From the NCBI RefSeq assembly GCF_002234675.1, contig NC_019860.2:15182536-15246535 (forward strand): a stretch of 64,000 nucleotides of DNA, in the 5' to 3' direction. The DNA is from Oryzias latipes. Lineage: Eukaryota; Chordata; Actinopteri; Beloniformes; Adrianichthyidae. The position numbers and the translations under genes are program-made. Below the pieces are notes generated by a model. It had not been told where the DNA came from. It ran no database searches and was given only the letters and a program-made list of their open reading frames with translations. Below are positions 46,301-61,300 of the stretch, in pieces (position 1 is the stretch's first letter; each line of letters starts with the position of its first letter).

Positions 46301-49300
46301 TTTGACTCACAATTTACACATAATTTTGAGAACTTTATCTTAAAATGTTTCATTCTTGTCTTATTTTAATTAACTGGTGTAAAAATGAGGATAGCTGGTC
46401 TTTTGTTGCGCCTAAAATATGATATTTTTGGGGGGAAAGCATAAGCATACAGTATACGTATGTGAATAAATGCATTTTTTTATGCTTATTTAAAAACATA
46501 ACACAAAGCGACATACTTACATAAAAATATTTATAGCTAATTTTAGGACTACATGTAGCTTATGATGTCATAACTTAATTGAATAAATCTTCCAAGGACC
46601 AATTCTACTAATGGCAATTATTTCTCATTTCTAACAAGAAAAAAAATCAGAATGTTCAACATTTTTTAGCTCGTTTTTAGAAAGACATTTTTTTCAGTGT
46701 AGTCCCAGACCATTACACCACCGCCACCATGCTTTATTTGTTTCTATGATGCTCTTTTCTAAAATATTGTGTTCTTTTGGCTCATCAGTTCAAAGATTAT
46801 TCATCCAAAGGTTTGGGGGATAAATACGATGATTTTGTAAAATGTGGGACTGGTCTTGTGTTCTATTTGTTATTTTCTCTCATTTTACAAATTAGAGAAG
46901 TGTCCATGTGTCTTTTGAATTCTCCCATACATTTTTAATGTGAATAAAAGGTTGAGTGTGCAAACATGACCTGAAAATGGGGCAAAAACTGTCATTGTTT
47001 CATTCTTTTCAAAGACGGACAGAAACAAAAAGTGTTTTGATTTGCAAAATGGATTGTGTACGGTCTTTACATTCTATCACCAACCGTAAGTAACCTTTTG
47101 ACCCTTAACACATTCGACGTGAATCGGCGTATTCTGTCGTGGAAAAACAGCAGCTTGGTTGGCATCTCTGTCAAAGTGTTCCTTTTTTCCGTGACAGAAT
47201 GCGATGACCAGAGCAAATCAGGCTTTGATAGAGACATCTCCGATGTTAACACCTAAAGCGGAATGAAATAGTAACTTTTAGGCTTGAACGGACCAAACAA
47301 AGAGTAGTTTCCGACAGAAATGCGGAGGGGGACGAGACGTGAACCTCCGGCTCGGGCTAATGATGTCAGGGCGCCGTGTTGCTGTCTGCTTCTTCTATGA
47401 CTTCCTGGATGAATCCTCCAGGGATTTTCATGAGATGGCAGCAGGTTTTTCTGAGTCCGAAAGCTTGGATTGAAGCGATATCCTGTATTGAAATTACGGC
47501 CCTCACCTTTATGTTCTTGTCGCTGTTGGCACAGTTGTTGACGATCGACAGAGACTGCTGGAAGCGCGTGCTCCCAATTCCGATGACATCAGCAATCAGC
47601 TGACTGACGGCGATCACCACCTGAGATAGAGTTGGGTTATACCACAAACGTTTAGTGTGCTTTAGCCCAAAAGTGGCAGCGTGGACCGACTCGGGTAGCT
47701 GGTCATACCTGCAGGTGAGTCCGGACGAAGGACCTGCGGCCGGTGTAGTCGAAGTTGCTCTTCATGAGGAAGTAGAGGAGGTGGGCGGCATCGCCGCGGA
47801 TGGAGCTCAGCTTGGAGTTGCAGCACTTGAGGATTTCATAGCAGAGACAGGCGCACATGTCGGCGCGACCGTCGAAGAACGTACACGGGAACTGGAAGAC
47901 GGAAAAAAAATCCTAGTCCGTTACAGAAGCCAAAAAATGTCAACTTCGTACATAGTTTTTAAGGAATACCGTATTTTTGGTGTATAAGTCACTTTTTTTT
48001 TTTGCACTTATTCAATACTTATTCAATACTTCCTTCCCAACAACCACTAGAGGGCTCTGCAGGTGTGTGTATCAGTATCTGCTGCTGACAGCAGCGCAGA
48101 AGAAGAAGCGTCGTCCAAAACAATCATGGAGGACAATCCGATAGCTCATCCACCTGAGTTTGATGATATTTTTGTTCTTATTTGCATCGAGACATTACTA
48201 TTCTTGTTTTTATGTTTTCCTTCCTCGCACTAATGCAGGGCAGCAAGCCATCAAACTAGCTTACAGAAACATGGAAATACTGCTGAAAGCGCCGTCATTC
48301 AGACCATGATCCTGCTGAAAGTAAAAACCTCGTCCAAAATAAATAAAATAATATGCTGCGCGTCCCAATAATAAGTTCAAACGTCTGGATGGCCTGGTGA
48401 GTCAGTGAGCACCTTTCAAAATTCGTGCCACACCCACAACCTGGCTGATGATGCAGCGCTTCACCTGTGCCACCTTTATTATGGCTCCTACATTTACCAA
48501 TGCTCTTCAAAAGAAATAAACCTGATGTCTCAATGTCACCGTGTCTTTCACGCATTGTAAATGAGATATACAGTCAATGCTTTCATGTAGCGATGGGGCT
48601 TAGAACTGTATGGTAGCTCCTCCCACGCGCGACGGGAGCATCTACTTTAGGAACACAACCATCCAATTTGACACGCATCAAAAAAAAGGATTGCGTCAAT
48701 CGAGTTCGGCTTTAGTGCAGCTGAACTTTTTCAAAAGGGTCACATGGATCTTAGGAATCCTGCTCCAGAATTTATCTTTCGCACCTTTATTCTGATACAC
48801 GAAAAGACTTGGTGTCGTATAATTCTGGCCGGGCAGGAACTGCAATTATTCATTTCTCCCCCCTATGATCAATTTTTTAAACGGTTGGCACTTCTGTGTT
48901 CTGGAAAGGATGCTATCCCTACGCCGTTACCGAATCCCAGTCTCTGATTGGTCAAAGTTCAACGGGTTTAACGTTTGACGCACATTCAATGAACGAATGA
49001 ATGATGACTTTGTGAATCCCACAATGGCGGCAAGTTTTGCACGTAGAGCGTCAAAATGGCTGTAAAAACGTGTGTAGTTATAAATGTGGAAGCTCGGAAC
49101 GGGCATTTATGCGCGTTTGCATGCTTTTACATCGGCAGTGCGCCCTTTAACGTGCATTTTTCCAGTCGGGTATGAATGTAGGATTATGCTCCACTGTGCC
49201 TTATATTTTACATTTTTTATAATGATTTTATTTTTTTAAAGCTGGGACTTCTACTCTGGAGCGACCCGTAGTCCGAAAACTTAACTTCTTAACTTATTTC

Positions 49301-52300
49301 ACCTTGTAAATAAAGGTCCTGAGTGATGTGAAGACTTGTTTGAGGGCCACCTCCGACTGAGGGATCTGCAGGAAGCACAGGTGCACCTGGAAAACCTTCT
49401 TCATCAGCGGGTTGTGACCGAGATCCGAGGTCAGCTGGGTCTGAAAACACAGGGGGGGGTTCAGAGTAACGGCCGTGTGTGTTTGGTGTGTTTGTCGGTT
49501 GTAGCTCCAACCTTGAACCCCATGATGAAGACGCTCAGGGTGTCCAGAACCGTCAGGCAGACCTCTGTCGACACGTTGGCCTCCAGCAGACACCAGCTGT
49601 TCACATCTGCTTCCGAATGGGTGTACACTGGGAGCACAAAACCGCAGCTTGAGATCTGTTCATGCAGCGTTCACCACCACCACTAGAGGTCAGTGCAGTG
49701 TCATTTCCTTGAATGAGCCACGTGTGCGTGAAAGCAGCAGAAGCGGTTTATGATGGTGAGCGTACTGTTGTTGATGGTGTGAGCGCTGCTGTCCAGACCC
49801 CCCAGCTGCTGCAGGCGAGCGTGCAGCATCCCGCTTCTGTTGCGAGAAACAGGCAGAGTGAGAGACTTCCTGTCTGCAGCCGCAGGCCCGCCGCTCTCCT
49901 GGCTCCTGTTGGAGAATCAGAAACCTGTAAGAGCAGTTTTTTTACGAGACAAAATACAATTCATTCAAATAAATCATTTGATTTAATCAGTAAAACGCAG
50001 CAGGTTAATAACTCAGAGACGTGCAGTTATTTCAGCAGGTTGGAGTGTCTTACCAATGCAGGAGGGGCCTTAAGCCGCACCGTTACTCACAAAACAACGA
50101 GCCAGCAGAGTTAGATAAGGGAACAAAGCGGAAGCCCAAGGTTAACAGCATGTCCGTGCAGCCGTCAGTCATATTACAGAGGGGTAAATAGAAGGAAAGG
50201 GTTGATGGGACGAGGAAGACCCTACCTGGAGATGAACCTCTTCCCCATGTATCTGAACTGGTGGAGGCAGATCCTGCAGGAGGAGCGCATCCATGAGAGG
50301 TTATCGGGACTTGTTCTCAGATAAAAATGGTGCTTTTGGTTTTTTTTAACATGATCGTGTGGATTGTTTCTGATAATGAAGGACAAATATATTAGGAAAA
50401 TTACATTTCTGAGTATTCCTTTATTTAAATCGTGAATTAAAATTGTGACATCGAAAATGCAAGTGGGAGAGCGTGTCAACAGCAATAAGGAGGGGAAGGG
50501 GGGGCGGGGTTGCTCCCTGCCAACAGTCCCGTCCACAACTTGGAGGTGAATTTCTAATGAACTACTGTTGCTCTGCAGAAAATATGTCCAACACAGGCTT
50601 TTGATTTTGAGTAAAAACGGTCTCATAGTAAACAAAGTTTGATTTGATTTTAACATAACTAAAAACCACTGGAAACGCTTTGAGAACAGATTAAAAGATG
50701 ATCGGAGTGGGACTTTAAGACATTTCTTCCAGTAAAAATGCACTAAAGCACAGAGAAACAGGTGACCACAAAAATTAGAGTCTGTTTGGCAATTTCTAAA
50801 TAAAAAATGTGTTTTATATTTAATGAAAGAAACATAAAAAATCATCTTGAATTTAGAATAAAAGAACATTTTTATACTTGATATATGTATTAAGGGTAGG
50901 GATGGGTACCGCGCCCCGGTATTGAATGACCCCCTGAGCAACATTCTTCAGACCGCAGTATCCTTTAGATCTATAAACTTAGATATAAACTTTATCTGCC
51001 ATATTTAACTCTACAAGTCAGTCAATTTTCTTTTAATTAATGATTATATTCATTTCGCTATTCTCGCTGAAGAGGAGAGTTCTGTCTGTCTATTTGTGTG
51101 CACGGGGGGCGAGGCTGTTGTTCAGACAGTACGCGGGGCGCACGCTCAGGAACGCTACCAAAGTTATACGATGGCGGAAAGAGGTTAAGTTAACGGTCCA
51201 AAATGCTGCGGCTCTCTGTGTTTTTGTAAAATAACTATCAGTTAGTTCTCAGAGTGTCGTGGTGCCTTTAACATCGCAGGTAGTACCGAGCAGGTAGAAG
51301 GAAGAGAGCAGCATAAGCACACGGAGGGCGCGTGTGTCTGCAGCTGTGAAGGCCGGCAGAGTCAGTGGTAATCTCGTAGGGGACGCGTGGGCGCCCAAAA
51401 AAAAAAAATCCTTTTATCCCCTAGACTAAGACCACCCATTTCCGCGTAAAATGAGTTAAATTTGCGTCAGGGCGCCCCCACTATCCTGTCACCTTGCTGC
51501 TACGATGACCGTGCGATGCGGGAGAGAGGCGGGGGCGGGGCTTAGACTCACTTATGATTCCAGCCCCGCAACAAACTAACAGCTGCTTCCTAATAAAACA
51601 TGGTTGTCATCCATAAACTTAATATAACCTATTGGGTTTATTGGATTTAAAGAAAAATAAATAAATGGAAAGGAGTCTGCATCAAAGTGAATGTGTTTCC
51701 ATCATCTCACTAATCTTAACTCTGGTGTTTGACAGACAGAAAAGTCTTTTGTTTGATTTTTTTAATATTAGGGACCCTTTTGTTGTTTACCTACTAGGAG
51801 ATTATTATTGTACGACGGAGTTTTAGGACAACCAAAAAAAAAAAAAAAAAAAGGAATATGAGATTTAAAATCGTAATTGTGCGACTTTTTTCTTGTAAAT
51901 TTCCGAGATTTAAAGTCGTAAATGTACAACTTTATTCTCATATTATTAACAGTTATGACTATTTTCTCTTATATTTACGATTTTATAATTGTAATTAATA
52001 AAAAGAAAAAATGTTGTCTGTAAACTGGCCCTAAAACTCCGTCGTACTATTGTTACCAGCTTGTGGGACATTTTGAATTTGGAATTGGTTCATTTCAAGC
52101 AATCACAACAACAAAAACAACAAAAGATAAATATATATCTACCTAGATATATCAAACTTTGGACTTTCAAATGTTGTTGAAGCTCAGAAGGTATTCACAA
52201 AAAAAGAATTAGCTTAAGTAAAAAGAAAATCCTTTTTTTAAGTCAGCCGTGCCGACGGTACTCACTCCAGTAATGTGAAGTAGTCCATTAACTCTGAAGG

Positions 52301-55300
52301 ACAGGCTTTGTTCCAGTAAGTAAAAAGCGCCTCTGCAGAGGACAGAAGTGGAGCTTTGAGCAAAAAAACAACAACAAAATGGAAACACTCATCAACCTTG
52401 CAGCAGGCTCACCCTCCGACATGCTCTTGAGGATGTGCAGGAAGCACATGAGGAGGTTTTTGATCTCGTCTCGGTCCAGCTTGTCGCCGCGCAGCACAGC
52501 CGATGCGCTCTGGTTCTGCTGAGCCCCCAACGATGACAACAGACAAACAGGAAACAACAAAATAAAAGCTTTTAGCAGCAGAAAAAAAACAGCTCGGGCA
52601 CACTGCAGAGAAGTCACACTTTAGAGAAATGTCAGCCGGAAAGAGGAGAAGAAGAGTCTGCAGACTTTAGGAGGGAAATGGAAACATCCTAACTCCCTGA
52701 AGTGGGACACTCAGAAGAACAATTCTGGATATTATTGTACAGATTTCTCTGAAGGTCCTCCCATGTTTAGTGACGTTGTTTTAGAAATTGATCCGAACTA
52801 CGACTCTGTACAACTATAACCCAGAACTGATGGAGGAGGAGGGGAGGGGGGGGCACGAAGGGTACTTGTGCGGGCGTCTCCCCATCCAGACTGCTGTCTG
52901 CTGCCTTCCCCCTGTTGCCAGTGTCCAACAGGGGGTCCGGCAGGGGCGCGGCAAGAAGGGAGAAGTCCATCGTGGCCCGCTTGGCGGCACGGCTTGGGGG
53001 CGGAGCTCGCTCCTCCTTTGGGTGGAGGAGCAGGAGCGGAGGCCCATTGACAGTGTGCCTCCTTGAAAATCGTTCGTTTTGGTGGAACTGGAAGGCCAGC
53101 TGACGGGGAGAAGGAGCGTTGGACTTCTGAAGAGGGAGGGGGGTCGACATCCAAGAGTGCAGATGGTGGAAAATCAAAACACGTAAACAACACGCAAATA
53201 AACAAGTCCTAAAGCGACAACATACAGAAACCTTTTATTTTGAAGGGCTGTTTTGTCATCAGTTATACATGTAGGACCTAAAGATGTACCCTTTTTTTAT
53301 TTCATAAAATGACTTCATTACTTCTACAACAGTAATTAATACCCTATGATATTGTCCTTGGCATCAGGCTGCATCAACTCCTCATCTCACTAACTGATAA
53401 CTATTTGCAGTTGAACAGTCTTTTATTTTGAAAGAAACAAACAAAAAAGTTCACACTAGATTTGAGTGAAATAAAATTGATTTATTTGACAAATTACATC
53501 AAAGTTTATTATCAAATTCCAACTTTTCTTTCAATAATTTTGGTTCTGAATTATCGTTTTTGGAAAATAAATGAAAAAAACTATGTAGTAATTTGTCAAC
53601 CACGCTTTACTAAAGTTATCCAGTTTGATGACCTTATGTAATGTACACGATGCTCAAAGATTAATCGGATCACATTAGAAAAATTGAGGACAAATCTTTT
53701 TTTTTTCATTTTAGCAAATAAAAATATGTATTAAGTTGCTTTTGCATTATTAAAGGCTTCAGAAGTGCGGTTAGTTTTATTTTGTCTGCTACACCAAAAT
53801 ATTGGGAAAAAATAACACAAGAATTACAATAATAATATTTGTACTGATTGGTAACCCTTTTTAAAGACTCACTCTGATGAAAATCATGTTTTTGGGTGTT
53901 TTGAACATCTAGTGCCGTTTTTCTAAAACGGCGGAGGACATATTTAAAGAAAATTCAGCTTTAATTTGCATTTCTGAGTATTTCTTCATTCAAATCATTG
54001 CGAATCAGGAGCAGATAAAAACAATTCCGAAAATTGTTACATAAAAAAAGTACGCTCTGGGAATCATAAGCTCCCTGCCTCACTCCATTCTAACGTATCC
54101 ACTTGTCCCCACTGAGGGGCTGTAAGCTAGCAGGAGAGCATGTAAACAGAGAGCTCTCAGCGATGGGGAGGGCTTGCTTCACACTGATTTGTCCAACAAA
54201 ACAGACACTAAGTCCTGGAGAATTCTGATTTTGGGATTCTGGAGACTTTTCAAACGGCTCAGAGTGGGTCCTTAAAGGCTGGCTAACTGCCTACATGAAC
54301 AGCTGAGGAGTTCTGCCGTCTACCTTCTCCAGAGAGCTGTTCTTGTCCAGGAGGCTGCTTCCAGAGTCGGTGGAGGCCAGGGATCCTCTGGAGTCTGCGT
54401 GGTGAACGGAGCTCACATTGGGGGTGGAGCTGTGCGGAGACGCTGAGGAAGAAGAGGAAGAGCAAGCAAAATGAAAGCTGTCAGCCGCCTGCAGTCAGGA
54501 CTCGAAACCTGCTTACAGCTGCACTTCATTGGATTTCTTCCGGCTCACATCCGTTCCTGCTGCAGCTCGGTCTTCGTCAGGAGGAGGAAGAAGAGGGCGC
54601 TCACCTGTTCCGGAGATCACCCCGAACACGTCTTTGTGCAGAGCGTTTTCGATGCAGCTCCCGGGTTTCTGGGGAATCCCCAGAGAGTCCTCCCTCGTGT
54701 TCTGCCAAAACAGTCCAGTCCAGTTAGACTCACCCGACGGAAGTCTGGTCCACAGGCAGTCCAGGCTTACGTTGTGGCTGCTGGGCGGAGCCGAATCCTT
54801 AATGTCGAGTCTGTGAACATTTTCCTGCAGCAGGCCAAACAGTGGGAGGTAGAGAGTGGCCAGCCTGGCCTGCTGGCTCTGAAAAGGTCAGACAGGATCA
54901 AAGGTCAAGAAAAACGTCTGGAGAGGTTTCTTGACCTCTAAATAAAAATAAAAAAAACTGCTGAAAATCATTTAAAAAAAGTTGTCTTCAGTTTTCCTTT
55001 TTTTGTCTCCAAAATTGTTTTTTTTTTGGTAAATATTTACTTTTATTTCAAAGCAGAATCAGAAAACCTGTATCGATCCCACACGTGGGGAATTTGTTTG
55101 TTACCGTAGCAGTAAAAGAAGAGTAGTAGACATAAGAGAAAATAAAATATAAAAAACAAAAGAATGTAACATGAATGTAAACAAATAAGGTTGTATAATT
55201 TAAAGAGCTATTTACAGACAGTACCAGCAAAAATGTGCAAAAAAAGAAAAATGTGCAAAAGTTATCTGTGAATTATTGTACAGTGTTATTGTCTCTGGTA

Positions 55301-58300
55301 GGAAGGAAGTTTTGGAGGGGAGCTGTCTGAGCCTCCTAGAGAAGGAGCTCTGCTGTTTGTCCAGAACAGGGTGGAGAGGATGGTCTGGGTTGTCCATGAT
55401 GGATAAGATCTTGTTCAGTGACCTCCTCTCCAGTACTTTAAATCCTTTTTTATTTATTTTACTTTTAAAATTAAAATAAAAACTTTTAAAGATGTCACAT
55501 TTAAAAGTTTGGGTTTTTCTCCAGGAGCTCTTGCTTGCCCCCTTTACTTTGTAAACTCTATTCTTCTTACAACGTTTCTGTAATTTCCTGTACTAAACCA
55601 ACTTTATTTAAACTTTAGAGAAGCCAAAACAATCATATATCAAAAAAAAGAACTGATTTAAAAGCTGAAAAACACTCAAAAAAACGTTTCCCTCCTCCCG
55701 TTGTTCTTTTTTTTGTTCCCAAAATTGTCCGATTCCTAACTTTTCTTAAGTTATTTGTTGTAAATATTTACTTTGGTGCGTTGGAGCTTTTAAACAAACT
55801 CACTTTGGCGGCGTAGCGGTCGTCGAACGCATGTTTGATCATCAGCCCTTTGAGGACCTGGATGGCGATGTGGCGGACTTCTCGGTACTCCTGGAGCGCC
55901 GCTCCCACCTCCCGCAGGAGCAAGCCCACCAGGAAGTGGTTCCGGCAGAAGTCATCGGTCAGGGAGTAGTCCAGCTGGAGATCTGCAGCGGAGGAGCATT
56001 AGCTTCTTGCAAAGTGTCAACACAACACAGTTTTCCCTTTATTAGTTAAAGGCTTGCATGTTATTTATATAAAACTTTTAAGCAGAAACTTTATTTGTGA
56101 ACGCCTGGAAGTGGACCTCTTTAAAAAAAAAAAATACAAAGATTTGCTTCAATTCTAAGGGAAAGTTTTACATTTAAAGAAATTTATCTTAAAATGACTA
56201 ATTCTGGTCTTACTTTAGGAAGGATTTTGGACTAAAAGAAGAATAACTGGACTTTTGTAGTAGTGCTTTAATAGGATATATTTAGGTAGGTATAAATATG
56301 CCTATATTTATGATGAAAAACCCTTTTTTTTTAAACAATTTGTGCTTTGAAAGACCAAATATTTCAAATTAGCTGAGCAAATACACCTAAATATGAGTGT
56401 TATTTAATTTTATTACAAAATTACATTGTCTTAAAAGGGCCAAACAACATCATTTATTGTGAATAAATTATAATCGCCCTCCTAACCCCCCCCTCTTCTT
56501 TTCTGTCCGGTCTAACAACAACAAAAATGGTTAAAATATAATTACTTTTAAATAAAGTTTAGTCTTAGTTACAAAAGAGGTTTATTCAAGTATACATCTG
56601 GTGAGTCAGGAGATTCGTAACCCCAGTTTTAACAGTAAAATATGTCCAACACCATCAGCCTCCAGCTCTCATCTGTTTGCTCAGATGTTGGACAGGAAAA
56701 GCTTAAAAATAAATAAATTAAAAATAAATCCTACAAAGACATTATACTTACTCCACTGGCGGATTTTCTCTCTTATAGCTAAAGAAAAAACATCTTTTTA
56801 GAATAGTGAGATTTTTGTGATTACATAGTAGGTCTGTGGATCGTTGCCTAGGTGACAATTTGATTGGATTCACAGATCAAATGGCAATTTTTTTTATATA
56901 ACATTTTTATTCAGTTGCATTATGTATGTCTTTTTACTGGATGTATACAAATTCTAACTGTATGTATTAAATCACCATCATTTATACCTTTATTTGGAAC
57001 AGAAGATCAGAATCAACAAAACTGATAAAAACACAAAGATTTAGATAAAAAGAAATGGTGTTGGTTATATTTAACAAGATTAAATTTGTTCCTGATTAAG
57101 TTTAGCAGTAAAATAAATAACATAAAGCATAAACATAACTCCTGATTTGGATAAAAAAAAAAAACTGAAAATGTTTTTCCATGAAAGACCTGCAACGGTT
57201 TACGTTCTAAAATGTAGCAAATCGGTGCAAAGCTGCTTTTCTTCACTTCAGAATCCACTAAGAATTGTGGTATTTGAGTTACCGTATTTAAAAGAATGTA
57301 AAACACTGTTGGTTTAAGCAAAACCTTTTTTTTTTTTCAGAACTCGACTGTTTTACTTTGAAAATGGGAAGCTTCACAACACTTTATTTTGAAGGCTTTT
57401 TTTTAAGGAAATGAAAATCCAACAATATTCTGAATTTCAGAGCAATAAACATCCTGAATTGTAATTTTCTACACTCTACTATATTTACATATAACGATAT
57501 TTAATATATAAGATATTCGTACTCAAATTTTGGGGGGCAGATTGCGACTATCTGAGCCCTATTCCATACGTTCTATAACGCTACACTGCAATTATAACTA
57601 ACAAATCCAACTGTTCAATATGTTGAAATGATTCAATTTGTGTAGGAAATACATGTAATGGATTTGTTGAGTTATGGGATAAGAACTCAAGAAGATCTTT
57701 GTCCAAAAAAAAGGGAAAAATGGACAAACGACAAAATGACATTATAAGGACTTGGATAATGTTATAAAAAACCTACAGAGCCAAGGCAAGCCAAGGCATT
57801 TCTTATTTTTGTTTGTTTTTGTTTTGCTTCTTTCTTGTGTGATTCAACTGTGTGTTTACAAGGCAATAAAAAAAAGGTTCAATTTATTCACCTTACAATA
57901 TTCTTTTGGGTAAAAAAAACGTTATTTATCTGCAAGATAAGTGTAAAAATGAAGATTTCTTTTCTCTTTATCTATTTTAAGGGATTGTTGAATCATCTTA
58001 TAAGTGTCTTTTCTGATGTTTGTTTTCTGGGGGCTGTAAAGTGAGGTGGATGAGAATATGATAAAAGACCAGCTCTGGAAAAGATTTATTTTGATAAAAG
58101 AGTATAAAAAAATGAGTCAAAAACCTCCAAACGTTTGTTCTAATTCATTTTTTCAGTTTTGTTGATCTGTCGCTGTGAACTGCTTTTTTACCCCAGCAGG
58201 TCGACCCCCCCTTCACTCACCTTGATACCTCTGGATTCTGCCCTTCCCAAAGGGCATGGGCAGGTTGAGAGGCACGTAGTGCTCATGGCTGCAAACCACC

Positions 58301-61300
58301 CGCAGGAACTCAAACTTAAACTCGTATAAAGTCTAGAAGGAGAACCAGAGAAGCAGCGTTTTGTGTAAGCTTTAGGTCCTTGACAAATTCATTTCTAAAA
58401 GTTTGCAAACCTTTGGATCTCCAGGCACAAAGCAGTTCATGTAGTTGTTGATCTGCTTGAACACAAAGCCTCTGTCCATGAACGTGAAGCAGCGCTGGAA
58501 AAATGAACATTCATTCATTTGATAACCTGAATCCAAACCAATCAGACAGGTTTAAGGCAAACGGAAGAGGAGGAGAACCTTGATGAAAACCGCCAGGCTG
58601 TGGTTGGCGTTACGGGAAGCGTCGAGGTTGTCTTTGTACTTCTGAGTGATGTGTGGCATTAGCATGTTGACCAGGGTCTCCACGGCGTGGTGGTAGGAGG
58701 CGGAGAAACGCTGGTTCCTGGAGAGCTGGAGGCAGGAAACCACAATAAGCCTCAAGTTATGTACACACTAGGGCCTTTGACGAGCATTCGGCCCTTGGTG
58801 TTCACACTGGACGAGCAGGGAGGGGCTTCTTCTTCTTCTGTTTTTTTACTGTTTACTAATGCATGTCCGCCACCTACAGCTAGAAGAAGTTTGGTGCGAA
58901 ATGTCAAAGGGGTGCAAATCTGGAGAATCTTGCCCCAGGCTTTTTCTTTTACAGCTATTTTCTGGTATGTGAAATGCTTGGCGTCGTGTACTTCTGGCCC
59001 GAAACAAACCGCAATTATTCATTTCCCCTACATGAGCAATTTTCAAACAACTGGCACTTCCGTGAATTAAAAGGGACGTCATCCAACCGTCTACCAAATC
59101 TGAGTCCTTGATACTTTGTGCAGGTCACGTCCGTGTCCCGTACAGGTTTGCCCATTTTTCGCCAGCAGACAACCCCGCATTCACCCTTAAGGACAGTTGT
59201 GACTTAGCACATAAGCAATTAAGCGAAAGACCCCAACAGACCTACCTTGACCCTACCGCTCTCGATGAGGAAATGGGCCATTGACTTGACCAGAGCTTCA
59301 AAGAAATACCAGGAATGCTGCAAAGCCAACAAAAGAGACATAACATATGTGCAGCAACAGTTGATGTGAAAATATACTATCCTCTAAAATCACAGGTGTC
59401 AAACTCCAGGCCTCGAGGGTCGGTGTCCTACATGTTTTCCAACTAACCAACCATAGAAGCTTCTTATTGGCAGGAATTCTGGAAAACCAGCAGGATGCCG
59501 CCCTAGAGTCCCAGAGATTGACACCCCTGCTCCAAATCAGTGGTCCCCAACCCTGGTCCATAGGACAGTTGGTACCGAAACACAGAAAGAAGGAAAAAAC
59601 GACCCAAACTTTAAGTTACCGAAATACAAACGTATTTGGAAAGTTTCTTTTCGCAGAAAAGAGCCAATAAAGGAACAGAATAGGAATAAAGAATTCTGCT
59701 TTCAACAGACAAAAACTAGGAGTCTTTGTTTGACATGTGGATTTATCACGACAGTTGTTCCCACACACTATAATAATGCATAATGTTCAGCAACCGCTTG
59801 TCTAATGTTACGAGGAAGTTGCTAATAAAATTGCTCAAATTGAGTATTTTTGTTTATTGATATCTAGAAAAAATACCTGTTTTAGTGATCCTTCTTTTGG
59901 ATTTTTTATGTTTTTTTATTTTTATCCGTTGCGCCTTAAAAATGGACAACCCTGAAGTTGGCGTCCGATTTTTATTTTAGCTCCTGCTGTGACATTTATG
60001 GTTTAAGGGAAAAGCTATATCACATTGTATAGGTTCCTACATGAAACCATAGAAATGAAGCTAAACCAGCTGCAGATTTCTTTTTACAAAGGATGAAGAA
60101 CTTTCCCTAAGAAGTTAAAGGAAATAAGCTAAACAAAAAAATAGGATAGGACGCCCACTTCAGCCTCGTACAGGCTGGTCCGTAAAAAATAGTGTCTGAC
60201 ATTGAACCAGTCCATGGCCTGATAAGGGTTGGAGACCACTAAATTACATTACTCATTATTGTAAAAAATAAAAAAACAGCTAAAATAAAAGAAGTTGATA
60301 GCAGCTGTATAGAGGTTACCTTCAGAATCTTGTTGCTGGTTAAAAAGTCTGTGGATGGTTTGAGGATGGTTGTCATGGCTTTGGCCAGCTCCTCGTGAAC
60401 CGTTTTCACACAGGTGGAGGAGAAAGGTTCTGGCTTAAACACAAACTGTGAAGAGCGACAGCGAGGGATCCGCGTCAGGAATTGGAGCTTTTACAGACGC
60501 ATTCATGACGCATCCGCGACAACAGACCTTAATGTAAGATCGCAGGTAATGCTCTAGCCCCTCTTCATGACACTGCGCCACAACGTGGACCATGACCCTT
60601 AAAAAAAGAAATGTAGGGATCCAGGCAAAACATTTTTCTAGATGTCATCAGAGACACCTGAATAACTCTGAATTACTATAATGCTCTTTGACATACCAAA
60701 CGTTTATGACCATTTACGTGATCAAGGTGATTCTAATGCAAAGAATTTTATACGTAACACATTACGAATGTAAAGGCCGTGTCACATTCTGTAGCTACTA
60801 TGTACATTTTTTGCATTTTTCACGTCTACAATTTCGGTCTTTCGTGATTTGTGTGCGATAAACGTCACCTTTAATTGTTTCTTGCGTTCGTCATTCTGCA
60901 CTGTAATCCATCAGGTATTTACGTGAATTCGGTTTTGAGCTTTTCAAAATTTTTCGGCAGTTAAGAATTTTGTTTACACACATTTTACGTATTTTATACA
61001 TAATTATTACGTAAACCTTATGCAATTGTGCGAGATTTTTGCGAGATGCATACTCAAATTTGTGGCTTTCCACGGCCGTTCCATGTATGTCTAAATGACG
61101 TTTCACGCATGTACCACCGCTGTATAACTTTTACACTGCATATACAGCACACATATCACGTTAAAATTATGTAATTGACGCATGTGTGATCTACAAGTTC
61201 TTTGCGGGGTTTATCCGTACTTCTTTTCGTGGTTTTAACATGGTTCATTCGTGATAAATCTGTGAAGATTTCGTAAAAAGAACTACAACTTTTATCACGT

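Noticed and set aside
49713..50114. A 133-codon plus-strand gene opposite dock9
   Set aside because: It is the shadow of dock9 exon 49766-49905 and adjoining intron.
52767..53205. Annotating the GC-rich frames as a dock9 exon
   Set aside because: Flanking exons join in frame without it, neither frame resembles DOCK9, and no convincing donor/acceptor pair keeps phase.
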